From contig OX327711.1 of assembly GCA_946807835.1 (NCBI GenBank), forward strand, positions 15,907,501 to 15,971,500: a DNA stretch of 64,000 nucleotides, given 5' to 3'. A program made the position numbers and the translations under genes. Source of the stretch: Ailanthus altissimus (lineage: Eukaryota > Streptophyta > Magnoliopsida > Sapindales > Simaroubaceae). The notes under the pieces were generated by a model that worked only from the letters and a program-made list of their open reading frames with translations, was not told where the DNA came from and did not search any database. The stretch's first letter is position 1. Every line of letters starts with the position of its first letter. Below, piece after piece: positions 22,073-36,228 of the stretch.

Positions 22073-22829
22073 TAATTCAACGTATATAAATTAGTGCTTG
22101 TTAAACTATGAACGAACCAATGGATAACTAATCATACCTCACAAGAACGTGATGACACTAGGTTTCTATCAACCAATGCTTCTTTGGCATGAGTCAAAGG
22201 ACTAGCTACCCACATTGAGTTCTTTCCAAGTGATATGTTGTGTGCTTTTGGCACTTTATAGTTCTATGATGCTTGCCTTTCACACTCATATAGATAAACT
22301 TCCATCAAGTGTGTTATGCAGTTAAACACACCACTATTCAATAATGGGCTATGGAGTTTATTAAGAGCATACCACTTATTATATCTCATTGCATATGTAC
22401 AACCTGGCCTTAGGGAGAGATCCACAATATATCATCGGTAATACAACAAGACAACAAGGGACTTGTTCTTACCCTTATGAACCTACTTCATGGGATCTCT
22501 AATCATATAGGTAGGGTTACCATCACTCTTACCTTATACTCTAGGCATAGTCCACTCCCTCTTAACTTAGAATCACTACCTCATTTAATGATCTGTCAAA
22601 GGATTGACCAATTCAACTCTGACTTTATAAAATTTTTAGTTCTTATAGCCAAACACAAGCAATTGCTTACATTTTCTATTATGATATTCAATCACAATTT
22701 TTGAATATTTAATATTTGAACATGTTTATTTTAATAGGATAAATTAAATATATCAGAGATAACAATATATACCTGAACAAATCAGTGCTGCAACCCTAAT
22801 TTCTCAAGTCAAAGCTATATAATGGCATA

Positions 22830-23330
22830 ATATAAGCTTGGTGTTGCGGCGTTACTTCTTGTGTACTGTAATAATTTTGTTGACATTATATCCTCACTTT
22901 GTGCATCATTTTGCTCTCTCTTGCACCATTATGCTTTCTTATGTACTTATACACAAATGTGCTTTCTTGTGTACTTATGCACCATGGTGTTCTTTTGTAA
23001 ACTCTTTTATGCACAATATATGAACACTTTTTTGCATTTTTCTGTGCACATATTTTCTAATATCAACAAATATTTATAAGCAACAAGTACTCTTTCATTT
23101 AAGATATAACCCTCCACATACACCTATTAGTTTATGACTGTTAGATCAAATTCAAATTTGATCAATGATTTTAAATGAACCATCATTATTTTTAAACAAA
23201 ATGGTGTCTCCAATAGTTGTATTCTTTCATATTTAATATGAAAGGATACAACCTTATAAATGGTCACAGCTTTTCATGTTTACTTGATTCTAATTTTATG
23301 GAAATATTCACAATAAAGTGGTGTCTCCAA
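22830..23330. repeat. LTR-like direct repeat, copy 2
   Basis: Diverged copy of 21490-22000 in the same orientation; see that entry. It is followed at 23390-23580 by the dispersed GATTATGTGCC repeat. Confidence 0.6.
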
Positions 23331-23599
23331 TAGTTGTATTTTGAAATCCTTATGAAATATTCAACAATGAACACTTAAAATTAAGCAAATGAGATTATGT
23401 ACCTAATCCGTTTACTTGATTCAAATTTATAAATAAGATTATGTGCCTAATCCATTTTGTACTAGTAAAATATTGCATAGGTAAGGAAAGTATCAATTGA
23501 TTTGTTGTAATTTACAAATAAGATTATTTGCCTAATTCGTTTTGACAATTTACAAATAAGATTATGTGTGATGAATACTTAAAATTAAATATTTAATAA

Positions 23600-24930
23600 A
23601 AAATTTTCATCATCATTATGCATTACTAGTATTATTAACCTCTCTAACTTGAGTATATTTTTAATATTTTACCTAATTAAGTTCTTAATTATTTTAGTGT
23701 AAGTTTGATAAATTAGGAATAACATTCTACTAAGAAATCCAATTGGAGTAATTTTTGAACTTGTAAAGATTTAATTTCATATACAAATTAGATTTCACAC
23801 ACATTTGTAATTCGAACATTTGAAGGGTGAAAAGTGGCTTAGAAGAGGACCTATTTATAGTGCAGGCCCAGTACGAACATGCTTCAGTGTTTAGCCCCTA
23901 ACTTGAGAAATATGTATTCAATACGTAGTTCTTGCTTATTCTAGAAAGCTGAAACAAATATTTACAATTTTACTGTTAGTATATAAATCAAATTTAGCTG
24001 CTGTCGGTAACAAGTTCATGGATCAATTTTGGCACATCAAATATACCTTAAATTGTCAACAATTCATCAAAGTGTTGGCCTCTTATTTTGACTTGTACTC
24101 GTCACTTTTTCTATAAATAGGTGAATTCTTTATGTCCAAGGGAGCTAGATTTTAGTTTTAACACTTTTATTTTTTATTCTCTCTTTTGTAGTAGTAATAT
24201 CTTTCATCTACTAGTTTAAATTTCATGTTTTCTCCTATTGCAATTCTTTTCTTTAATTTCATAATGACTGTTTAATTTTTAATTTGCTAAGGTGAAAAGG
24301 TGAAACTCTTAGTAAAGTAATAAGATATACTTAAACTTTTAATTTAAAATTTAATGTTACATTCTTAAGATAATTAAATTTATATATGATATGTTTATTA
24401 TTATTATTATTATTATTTGCAATATTGATACCCTTTCTTGTAAAGTGGTATAACTTGATTTATTATAGATAATTCTTATAATTGGTATAATAAATCTTTG
24501 AAGCCATTTACAAGATTTGGCATAGATATCATTTCTTGTAAAGTATGAGTCTTGATTTGTTGTAGATAATTATAATGATTGACATAATAAATAGTTGAAC
24601 CCATTTACAAGATCTCGGATATGATAATTAAAAGAAATGAATACAAGTTAATATATAAATTGGGACGAATCATATTTATTATATCTTTCAATTGGAACCT
24701 TCAGAGTGTGAAGATTCCAATTGAGTTATAAAAGAAATTTGAATGTATCTTATTTCATATACCAAGAGTCGCTCCCTTAACCTTCAGCATCTATTTTAAT
24801 TGATTATTTATATCATCATCTGTATCTTTACTGCTTTATTTATACTTGTTTAACTTTAATTCCACTTCCCTGTGGATTGATCATGTTCTCATTGAGTTAT
24901 TTATTACTTCAACAATTCTAAACTTGAGAA
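23600..24930 (+). repeat. Probable Ty3/gypsy-type LTR remnant
   Basis: A TATA-like CTATAAATAGG at about 24110 is followed, near 24860-24920, by a tail resembling plant gypsy LTR ends (CCCTGTGGATTGATC then GAGTTATTTATTACTTC). A diverged duplication of about 100 bp (24430-24620) and a (TTA)n run (24395-24416) lie between. No termini or target duplication were found, so the limits are approximate. Confidence 0.4.
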
Positions 24931-25157
24931 TAAACTCATCTATTCTAGACATGTTAATGTGCCTAATCCATTTTGTACTAGTAAAATGGTAGTGAAAGTA
25001 TCCGTTAATTTATTGTAATTTACAAATAACATTATGTGCCTAATCCATTTTGACAATTTATAAATGAAGATTATATGCCTAATCTATTTTGCACTAGCAA
25101 AATATTGCATTGGCGGTAAACGTATTCATTAATTTACAAATAACATTATGTGCCTAA

Positions 25158-25633
25158 TGTTAAACATAAACCAAAATTAAGATTTATACTCATATAAATA
25201 TAACTTAAGATCTATCATGTTAAATTATTAGGATGAATGTTGAGAAAAATATACTTAAGGAATCCATGGTGATTAAAACTTGAAGATTAACAGCCTTGAA
25301 TGAGAATTAGAAGTATAATAACCTTCCACAACCAAATCTATGTAGACTCAATAGGGTTCTCTCTCTGTGATAGAAAAAAAAGAGAAGAGATCTACATATA
25401 ATGATTTAGCTTAGGGATTAGAAATCATAAGAGGTCTTTATATACTATGTTAAATTATAATCCCATCAATCATATTAAGTTTCTACATATAACAAGTCTA
25501 TATCAAATTAAATGTCTCTGGAGCCCAATAAAAAATATCCTTAATAAATCACTTAAATTGGCCCTTATTTAAGATATAATGTATAATTATTGTTAATATA
25601 TGAGCTCATATTAAGAAAATAATAAACCTAACA
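25158..25633 (-). repeat. 3' LTR of the copia element
   Basis: 476 bp, plus-strand ends TGTTAAAC...CCTAACA. It aligns through its length with 30854-31347 with clear divergence, indicating an old insertion. Confidence 0.85.
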
Positions 25634-28600
25634 ATCTTCTACTTGGACCACGTGTGTCATATGAAAATTAATATGCATTATAAATCTTAATGTGTATAAT
25701 AAATGTTATCCTATCTTAAAACATCTTCTTAAATATAATTTGATCCATTAATTATATTAATATGGGATCTAAGCGACTTTTGCTGCATATATTCGCAACT
25801 AGACTTATCAATGGTCACAATACCAACATAATTAATAATATATATCAAATATGGATAAGTAGTATAGAAATTATATGAAATGTAATCTCAAATATGTCTA
25901 TTTTCAACTGGTCCTACTTTATAATTCCAACGAGTTAAGTACTTTTAAAACTTTATGCAAAACTACAATAGAAAGTACCAAACACTTTCTAAACCTTATA
26001 CAAAATCGTAGTAGAAATCCACAACCATGTGATAAGGTTCCGTAACCATATCCTATGATTTGATAACTTAAAACAAGCTATAAAATCGGCCTCCATAATG
26101 AAATTAGCTATAAGCGTCTGCTTAGCACTCTTCTAAAAAATAGCTCCCTCAGCCAAAGTATATATATAACTCGATGTAGATCTCTTACTATATAAGTATC
26201 CAGCAAAATTGGAGTCGGAATACCCCATGATTTCTAATCTTTCTGATCTTTTGTATGTGAGCATGCAATCTTTTGTTCTTTATAAATATCATATAACCTA
26301 TTTGGTTGCTTTTCATTGATCCACCTTAGGGTTACTTAAATATCTGTCTAACATTCCAATAATATATGTAATATCTGGATGTGTACACTCTTGATCATAA
26401 ATGAAACTCCCTACTATTGACACATAAAGGAATTTTTGCATCTCTTTCTATTCAATCTCATTCTTGGAGAACTGACTATGATTGAACTTATCACCCTTAG
26501 TAATGAGCGTATCTCTTAGAATATAACCATTCATGCCATACCTGCTATGCACCTTATCATTATAGTTCTTTTATGATAACCCAAGGATACCTTGAGTGGT
26601 ATATTGATGTATCTAGATTTCTAATACAAAAAATACATTCTCAACATCTTTCATATCAAAATTCATTGATAAAAATCTATTGGTTTAACACAGTAAGCTT
26701 ATATTACTATTTACTAACAATATGTCATTAGCATATAAAATCAAGAAGATAAACTTACTCCAATTAAACTTGTGGTACATACATTCATCAATTGCACTTT
26801 TCTCAAAATTAAATGAGATAATCACTTAATGAAACTTGTGATACTATTGATGGAATGCTTGCTTTAGATTGTAGATAAATTTTTTTAATTTGCAGACCAT
26901 ATTCTTTGGGTGTACAAACATAATTTTCTAGTAGTACCAAATATATTGATTCATTAATATCACCATTGAGAAATGAAGTCTTTACAATTATTTGGTGTAG
27001 CTCTAAATCAAAATGAGTTATAAGTGCTATGATAATTCTAAAAGAGTCTTCTATTGATACCTGAGAGAAAGTCTCTTTATAATCAACATCTTACTTATGA
27101 GTGAAACCTTTGGCAATGATTTGTAATAAACATCTTACTTTTGAGTGAAATCCTTGGAAACAAAACATTCTTTATATCTTTTGGTGTTGCCTTTTGAATA
27201 TCTCTTGGTCTTAAATATCTATTTGCAATTAACGAGTTTCGCACCTTTGAATAACTCAACAAGATCCTATACGTCATTGTCTTTTATGAATTTCATCTTA
27301 TTCTTTATGACCTTAATTCACTTATGAGAATTAAAACTTTGTTTGGCTTGACTGAAATTGATTGAATCAGTTTTCATTCTTATTTCTCATTTCTTGAGTG
27401 GATCTTCATAATGGCACTTGTTCTTAAGGTTGTTAAGTTTGCTTTTCAAGAACAAGAGTAAATGAGAGTTCCTATATATTATCTTCTATTTATGGATCTA
27501 CATATTGAATAATGTCAGATAAAGTAGTGTGACTATTATTAATAGTAGCAGTAGGAAGAGAAGTAAATTCATCTTCAAAGATAATATATCTAACCTTATT
27601 TCCCCCTCACCAAACTCAACATTCTCAATAAATTTAGCATTATCCATCTCGAAAAAAAAGATTTATTGAGAGATCATAAAACTTGAAATCCTTTGATATT
27701 TCAGAGTATCCAACAAAATAATAGCTGATTATTTTTTAGTTCAGTTTCTTTTCATTAGGCCTATATGATCGAGCGTTAACTAGACAACACTAAACATACA
27801 AGTGCCTAACTAAGCTTCTTGCCAGTTCACAACTCATATAGGTTTTAGATACTGTTCTACTTAGAACTCTATTAAGGATATAAACTGTAGTATTTAATGC
27901 TTCTCCTTAGAGTGATTTAGGTAAAAAAGAATAATTAATCATACTTCTTACCATGTCTTTAAGTGTTCAATTTCGCCTCTCAACAACATTGTTCATGCTT
28001 GGTTTCCTAGGCATTATATATTATGGGACAATGTCAAGCTCTTCTAGAAATTCAACAAAAAGGTGCTGAATGTTTTTACCTAATCTATCATATATTTTAT
28101 AGTATTCACAACCACGGTTAGATTTAATAACTTTAATTTTCTTGCCTAGTTGAATTTTAGTTTCACTTTTGAAAAGCTTAAATATGTTTATAGATTGAGA
28201 TTTCTCAAGAATCAAGTAAAGGTACCTAAAACAAGAATAGTCATCAATGAACATAATAAAATACTGTTGGTCATTCTAAGAAGCCACAGGGAATGATCCA
28301 TAATTATCAATATATATTAGTTCTAAGATACTATTGCTTATGTTGGCTTCTAACTTTTTATTGTTTGTCTATTTTTCCTTAATACATTCAATGCAGACTT
28401 TAAAATTTGTTAAATTAAGGGAATTAAGAATTCTATATGATATAAATCTTTTTCATTAGTTAAGTATTCACTAAAAGAGACACGAGTATCCAATTTATAA
28501 AGATTTATCAATTAGGAAACAAGTACCAACAAGATTTAAATTTTGATAGAGACTGAAATAATTTTATAATGAACAAAAATATCCTGATTTGTCCAAACTA

Positions 28601-29500
28601 AAAATAAAAATTAAGTTACGTCTAAATGACGATACATAATAAATCTCATCTAAATCTAAATAATATCCTGTATTTAATTGTAATGTAAATAATCATATAA
28701 CATCTATAAGAGCTGCATTATTGTTTCCTACATAGATACATCTTTCAATATCAATTAGCAACCAACTTTTGAGACAACCTTACATAGATATTTTATATGA
28801 GTAGTTACACCTGTATCTATCTACCAGTGTGTTTGGTTACAAAAGATAAATTTACTTCAGAACAAATGAAGTTAAGAATATACCTTTCTTAATACGTTAT
28901 TTGGTGTATTTGGGACAATCCTTCTTCATAAGACCAGCCTATTTGTTGAAGAAACATGTAATGACTGATCCTTGTTTCTTTCACACATTACTATGTAAAG
29001 TCTCCATTCCAGTTTCCTTTCTATTATCCATTTTTCTTTTCTAATTGTTAACCTTATCCTAAGAAGTACTTGCTAAGTGAACACTTTCAATATTTTCTCG
29101 CTCTAATCTATCTTTTTCTTGCATATAATATGAAATTAGCTCATTAAGAGTATTTTTGTCCTTTTGGGTATTTTAATTTACTTTAAATTAACTGTATAAT
29201 GTAGCAAGAGATATCAAAACTAGATGTACGAGCAAGTCATTAGACAGCTCTAACTTTAGTGCATTTAGTTTTGAAGCGAGATGAAACATTTGCATGATGT
29301 ACTCCTTTATATTCTTTTTACCACTGTACCTTATTGAAACATGATTAGCTAGTAGCATACTTATTGCAACCTTTTTATTTTTGATAAAATGTTGCTCAAT
29401 TTCCTCAAAAAATTTCTTAGTATCTTTCTTCTCAGATTAGTGCCATTAAGCACAGGAATAAACTTTATATTGGCAGATATAGTAGAAGCTGAAGAAACTT
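25634..29500 (-). pseudogene. Copia gag-pol remnants
   Basis: Reading leftward on the minus strand: gag near 29500-28950, protease and GAG-pre-integrase about 28900-28400, then the integrase core at 28021-28254 (DDYSCFRYLYLI...EKSQS...QLGKKIKVIKSNRGCEYY). RT sequence follows to about 26400, and RNase H at 26300-25950 includes MGYSDSNFAGY and SAKQTLIANFIMEADF, matching copia SDxDxAG and KQ...T-x-EAEF motifs. Numerous stops and frameshifts mean no product. Confidence 0.85.
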
Positions 29501-30853
29501 ATAGAGAATGCAAATTAAAACAACAAGCCCACAATCATGTTATTGCTTAAAGCATATACATGCATGAAATAAGTAAACATAAAAAGATGGGCTCCATCAC
29601 GAGATACCTAGCACAATATTGATATTTAGTCTTTAGATAGAAATATTAACTATAAGTGGTACTCTAATACAGTAATCAAATGTTGATAATAAATCCTGCC
29701 AACAATAAACTTTTCTTTAGATCGATTTATTGTATGCATAAAAAATTTGATAATTATCACACATTTATTACTGCAAATATACCTATTGCTTGACCAAAAA
29801 TAACCTTCCTTTCGGCCAATTATTTTCTACATAAACAATAAACATATTCATCTTAATATCAAAAAATAAATAAATCTATACAACAGAGTTACTTTGGTAA
29901 CATGTTATTTCAATAAATTTATTTCAAAATATAAGACAAGTAATACAAAAAAAAAATCAAAATGCCTAAAATAATAAAGGTTTTTCTTATGCACTAGAGT
30001 GGCGCATAACGCCAAGGCCACTGTGTTTATAACGGTGCTAATGATCCAAAATATGGTCAATAATTATCTGGTCAAAATCAAATGGGTCAAATTTTAAATT
30101 GAAATTTCATAAATTGAATTGGGTAGACCAAATTCTCCTTAGAATAATTGAAAAACTCTTAAAATTTGACCATAAATTGCCAACTTCGAATTTGTAAATG
30201 ATCCAAAATAGTCCAAGAGCAAATGTGTGTCAAAATTAAGACCTATTTGTAAATTTTTTAGTTAAATCGTAATTGCTAAAAGTTAGAACAGACTGAGTGA
30301 AAAAAGCCAATTATATTAAGGCCAATTTGAAATATTATAAACTTTTTCAACAAAAATATAATTACTTAAAAGTTGAGGAGGCTGTATAAAAATAGTCAAT
30401 TATTTTGGGCTTATTTGTAAAGTTTAAATTTTAGATTGAAATATAATTAATTAAAAGTAGGAGGGTATTTATAAGCTATCTATTAGATGAATCCTAATCT
30501 ACCCATTTTTTCACTCGTTGAGGCCTATTTCTTTTTTTAATTTGATAAAATAAATATATATTAAAATTAAAAAAAAAACAAATTATCAAAAAAATACAAA
30601 AAAAAACTAAATTGAAGCCAAATTTTGATTTTCTGTTCATCCTTAATTCTTTAATTCAATTTCCTTTAATCATATTTGAATCCTCATATCACAATAAAAA
30701 TTATAAACTTGATGTTTTTCCTCGACAAAATTATGAAAAATTTATGCATATTATACATTTTCCCTAAAAAGACATAAAAAAAAGATATTCAAAGCATGAA
30801 TATAAACATGAATAATTCTAATAATTTAACATGATTTCTATTTTGATACTACT
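29501..30853. other. Long leader or unidentified insert in the copia element
   Basis: About 1.3 kb between the gag remnant and the primer site. Copia leaders are usually much shorter, so an older insertion is likely, but no termini were found. The last bases (minus strand TAGTATCAAAATAG at about 30840-30852) are a mutated tRNA-Met primer site. Confidence 0.4.
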
Positions 30854-31347
30854 TGTTAAACATAACCAAAATTAATATTTATACCCATATAAATATAACT
30901 CAAGATTTATTATGTCAAATTATTAGGATAGATATTAAAAAAAATACACCTGATAAATTTATGGTGATTATAACTTGAAGATTAGCAGTCTTGAATGAGA
31001 ATTAAAAGTATAATGATATTTCACAATTAAATCTATGTAAATTTAATCGGGTTCTCTCTTAGTGATTAAAAAAAAAAAAAAGAGCTTTAAGTATAATGAT
31101 TTGACTTGAAGACCACAACTTATATAAGATGTTTTTAAATACAAAATTAAATTATAATTTTATCAATCATAATTCAACTAATATTATATTTTTACACACA
31201 ATAAATCTATATTAAATTAGATGTCTCTAGAACTCAATATAAAATATATTAAATAAATTACTTAAATTAATATTTATTTAAGATAATTTATAATATATAA
31301 TTATTATTAATGTGTGAGTCGACATAAAGAAATAATAAAACTTAACG
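30854..31347 (-). repeat. 5' LTR of the copia element
   Basis: 494 bp, TGTTAAAC to CTTAACG (final A mutated to G), diverged from the 3' LTR at 25158-25633. Confidence 0.83.
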
Positions 31348-32100
31348 CTTAATCTATTTTATACCAGTAAAATATTATATCAGCAATGAAATTATTCATT
31401 TTTTGTTATCATAAAAAACTGCATCTACAGTAAAAGTAACTCTAAATTGAAGGTGAATCACTGTAAATTTTGTGTGTGTGTGTGTGTGTTTTATTATTTT
31501 TATTGCTGATTAAGTTTATCACGCAACAGATGGCCCGACAAGTTACAACAAATCCACTTATTTTTACAATTGGTTGTGAATAACCCGACGAGTTATAACT
31601 TTGAAATGTTTTATGCTAGCAACAGCCACGCTCTTTACGGAAACATTTGAAAAAAATTAAAGTTAATTTCTTGGTCATAAATGATCGTCATGATCATGAC
31701 AATAAATATCTTGATTTTAAATTTTCTAAACAAAGTTTTTTTTTTTAAAAAAAAAGAAATAAATGCGTTCGTCCCAGGTAAAAGAACAACTCCAGTCGTA
31801 GTGGGTAGTTTAATACTGTCAATATAGAGCAAGTTATAATTTCAGCGACATTCATATTTAATTTCTATGTTTAATTTCAGCGGCCAAACACACCGGATAA
31901 GAGGATGAAAATCGAGATTGAATGTCATGGAAGTTATGAATATCTTGTTATTTTCTTAAATAGCATATGCTTTAACTCAATACAAGTCATCCATTAGGCA
32001 CACGTTACTGGGCCTGCATGGCACGAACACTGTTTACGTTTGGGTCGGTCCACCCCGAAAGTTTGGCTAGGTCGATATTCTCGATACGTCCCACTTTAAA
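31348..32100. other. Spacer with (TG)n tract
   Basis: Continuation of the dispersed repeat flanking the copia element, then unique-looking non-coding DNA. A (TG)n microsatellite is at 31471-31489. The open frame at 31635-31832 spans a poly-A/T tract and has no domain. Confidence 0.5.
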
Positions 32101-33395
32101 TCTCTAAGAACAATTATAAAATAATGCCTCTTTAGTAATTGTAATTTAGAGATCATGTTATACAGAATTCTCTCTCTTTTCATATGTTTGTAGTGTATGT
32201 GCCCACCCTTTTATATAGTTTAAAAATATGATCACCAATAATACACCAATTAAATTTAACAATTTATAAATTTTCGATTAAACCAAAAGTTGTAAGGAAA
32301 ATATTTTTATAATCACCAAAATTTTTTATCTAAATCATTAGATATTTATTATGGTCAAATATTAATTAGTTTTTATTTAACAGAGTGGTTTGAAATACAA
32401 TGTAAAATTTTCAATAATCTCCTTCTATTTAATATACGCAAGCAAATACCAAAGATTTTTTTTTTAAAAAATTAATATATATATATATATATGTATTGGT
32501 GCATTTCGGGTTATGAGCTAACTATTGGTGACTAATCATGTTTTACAAAGACTCGGTGAAACATAAAGTTTCAATAAACTAATGCACCTTTACATGAGGA
32601 CTAGATACTAATATTATCCTCTATAATTAAGTTGTTCTATAATATGAAACTTTAATGGTCTTGCCACTGCTATTCGCTTGAATTTATAAATACATTAGAG
32701 ATATTTGCCTAAACTCTCGTAAAAATGTTAACATTAGTTTCACACTTATATAAGTGAACATCTAGCAAGTATCTCTTGCAGCTTAAACACACAAATAAAT
32801 AATAATTAAGCTATATAGTTCATTAAAAGTATAATAACTTAACTTTTATTCATTGCAATCAACACTATCTCATCTATGAAATGGCTCAATTGAAAAGATA
32901 AATTATAAAAAAAAATAATATTACAAAATAATAAGTAACTTGTTATTATCCCTATGAACCTATTTTATGAGGTCTTCAATCACATATGTGAGGTTACTAA
33001 CACTCTCATTTTGTGTTATAGGATATAAGTCCATATCCCTTGACGTTAAATCAACAACATTCTATTTAGTAATTATTTGTTAAAAAATTGGCCAAATTCA
33101 ACTCTAATGTCATAATGTTTAGCTCACAAGCTTATATTTACGCAATTGTATCAAAATATCATTTTTTAAACAAACTGTTTGCTTTTTCTGTTATAATATT
33201 CAACCACACATGTCAATAAATATTAGAGGATGTGGATTAATGGAAAGATATGTTGAAAGTTTGTTCATCATTTGAGTGTTAGAGTATGCCTTTGTAAGGT
33301 AATCAAAATATGCATCTAAAAGGCATTCCATTTGAAAGTCCTACATTATCATAATAGCTTAGATAATTTCTAAAACCACATTTCCACTAAGGATA
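32101..33395. repeat. LTR-like remnant
   Basis: Blocks such as CCTATGAACCTATTTTATG and CACATATGTGAGGTTACTAAC resemble 22470-22530 in the same orientation, so this is another copy of that LTR-like family. No ends were resolved and no gene was seen. Confidence 0.4.
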
Positions 33396-33783
33396 TATAG
33401 AATTGGTGATTTGAAATTATGTTTGAGATATGATTTTAAGTTAGAAACTAATAGTCAACATAAATTTGAGTATGCATAGGACATATGAAAAAGGAACAAA
33501 ATAAACATAAAAACAATAAGGGATGTTCTACATATAAACGCCTTAGCAAGGGACACTAGAACGCCATGGTGAGAATTTTAGAAACACTAGCGCCATGACA
33601 ATAGACTTGCAATGCTGCAGTGATAGGACAAGGTTACGCCAATAGCACAACGTTCGACCATTAGCGTCGCGGCGTCCAAAAATAGGAAAGTGTGTGTTTA
33701 GCTTGAATTGACTTCTTTAAGTGAAATTTGGACTCTTAAACACATGAAATCTTATACTAATTAAGTTTAGTATTTTGAAGGAC

Positions 33784-35675
33784 GTTTTTGTTAATGCATT
33801 AAAGAGTGCATGAATGTGGTTGTGTACATGTTAAAAATTTTAAATGCATATTCAACATACCTTACGCAATGGAATAAAATAAAATAACAAATATATACAC
33901 ATTAAAATTGAATCAAAAATAGTACAAGGATCGAATACATACCTTTGTAGACGATTCGGTACAGATTGTTGAACAATGAAAACTTTTGAGTTCACAATGA
34001 AGTCCTTTCTTGAATAATTTTAAACTCCAACATTTGGTGAAATTAAAGTAGTTAGAATAACAGCTTTTGATTAGATTTTCATGCGAAAATCAAAATAAGT
34101 TCAACACTTAAACTAATTCATGCAACGTATGCTAAAGAATTGTGTTTAGGGACCAATATATAACTTTCTCAAAGGTGCATTTTCTATCTTTTCATTTGCA
34201 TGAATTTTACATTCTAAGAATCAAATTCAATATCAAATGATCTCTTTAATTTATTTTAATAGACTAAGACACATTATGTGTACAAAATTTTAACATGTGG
34301 ACATGTTTGACTATGCAAGTAATGCACGAGTGAAAAATGTCACTTATGTTATCCATACAAATACTTTGCATAAATGACATTTATCACATGCAACTCCATG
34401 CATGTTACCATTTGTCACACAAATGGCCATGCATGGATGCCATGTGTGCATTTTACTTTTCCATGCAATAAGGATCTATTTGCAACATTTGTAAACTATG
34501 GTTTTCACTTTTCAAATAGGTCCTAAAACATATCCTACTTTTTGAAACCTTCCTGAATCGATCCATACCGCTACTTCAGTGCTTAATAAGTATACCTCAT
34601 ATTGTGAGACTCTTTAAGTTCATACCCGTTTATTTTATGGAACACTTCTGCAAGTTCTTGGATGATGCCCCCCCCCCCCCCCACCCCCTTACACGTTAAG
34701 GATATTATAGAACGGCACGTTAAACCATACAAGTTGAGGTTAACTATATACATATAATTCCTCAATCACCTATATCTTTAGAAGAGCAGAGATATAGATC
34801 ATCACCGTTAAATCTCTATATGCTTGACAATAACTTATCTTCAGATACATATTTCTATAAACAATATCCACAAACTCCTTTACGATATTGTTTAACTTTA
34901 CAGAAAGCTCTTTTTTTAGAGTTTATGCTTGTGGCCATAAGACTTCTTGAAATACAATCTCAGAGCATCAAGATAAACAACTCACCCATATGAGATGATA
35001 GATCATATATCTATGCACACCAGACTCCATGAGTATCGGATCATACCCAACAATACCCAATGGTCAAACTATGAAAGGTCTCTCACATATGTGAAACCAA
35101 AGTATGGTGGATCACTCATAAGCTCACTATAGCACTCAAGTCAAAGGATCACGAAACTACTCAACTTGAGAAAATCCTCAATTGACGGCTTAATGGGATG
35201 TCTATTGGAGATTCTCATGAGTCTGTTCAGTATCCAGTCCTTACTAAATATCTGCATGCCTATATGGACTTCTACTAAGTCTATAGTCTACTAGAACTAA
35301 CCATTTGAATAATTTAGATATAGACATATACTAATTTGAAAGGAATACCGATCGATCCATGTCGGTAACCATGGATCAAGAACGATGTTTTTGAGAACAT
35401 ATTGAGGAATAACATTTCTTAACACCATTTGCAACTCTTTACAACTACATTATTACTATATTATTCTTGAGTCTTTGTCTTTATTTTAGAAAAGGTTCTA
35501 ACTCTTTAAAATTGCTAACTTTTGACCTAAACTCTTTTAGATCAAACCTAAACTCCTTTAGATCTACAATGTCTAAAAGTTACAAGCTTCTTACCATATA
35601 ATTATGTATTAACGATTATTATTAAAATTTTACTGTAAATCATAATGTCACATAAGTACCATCTCCAACAGTTTT
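33784..35675 (-). mobile_element. Solo copia LTR inserted in a copia LTR, TSD GTTTT
   Basis: The LTR itself is 33789-35670 (plus-strand TGTTAATGC...CTCCAACA), flanked by exact GTTTT at 33784-33788 and 35671-35675. Removing it restores continuity of the host LTR, comparing with the intact copy around 38540-38570. It is a diverged relative of the LTR at 3018-5433 in the same orientation. A run of 15 C occurs at 34668-34682. Confidence 0.85.
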
Positions 35676-36228
35676 GTACACTATGTAAACCCTTGTAATC
35701 TCTTAGAATTCATCAAGCTTTAAAAGGCATTAGAGAAAAATCACAAGAAATAAATATAGAGCTAGGGAGTCTTGAGTATTGAGTGTGTAAGAGAGTGCTA
35801 TAAGTAGTGGTTGAATTTTAAGTGAACAAAAGAAGCACTAATAGATCCTTTAAGAGCTATTTATTCATTGTATTCTTTGATAATCTCTTGAGAGATAGAT
35901 ATTTGTGATTTGTATTCTTTGTGAACTAATAAGAAATGCTAGGATCCTGTGATCCACCATAGACGTATGCGTTTATTATCGAACTACATAACTTAATTGT
36001 GTAATTATTTCTTTTTTTTGTAGTGATCTTGTTCTTATTCTTGTTTGCTTGTGACTGAAGTTTTCTATATTTGGTTAGGGATTCTTTAGAGCACACACCA
36101 AAAAAATCTTAACAAAGTGGTATTATTGCAAAGGCTAATTCATAAGTAGAATTAGCGATAAGACTAATTTTTTATTACAAACTGGTATCATAGCCAAGGT
36201 TAGGGAATTTACCTAAGTAGTATTAATC

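Larger units (their letters stand above)
25158..31347 (-). mobile_element. Full-length degenerate Ty1/copia element
   Basis: A 6.2-kb minus-strand element. Both LTRs begin, on the plus strand, TGTTAAACATAA (25158 and 30854). Flanks CCTAA (25153-25157) and CTTAA (31348-31352) look like a decayed 5-bp target duplication, and the flanking GATTATGTGCCTAA repeat continues on both sides. A tRNA-Met-like primer site and a typical copia polypurine tract (minus strand CCAAGTAGAAGAT, then TGTTAGG) support the orientation. All coding domains carry stops. Confidence 0.88.
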
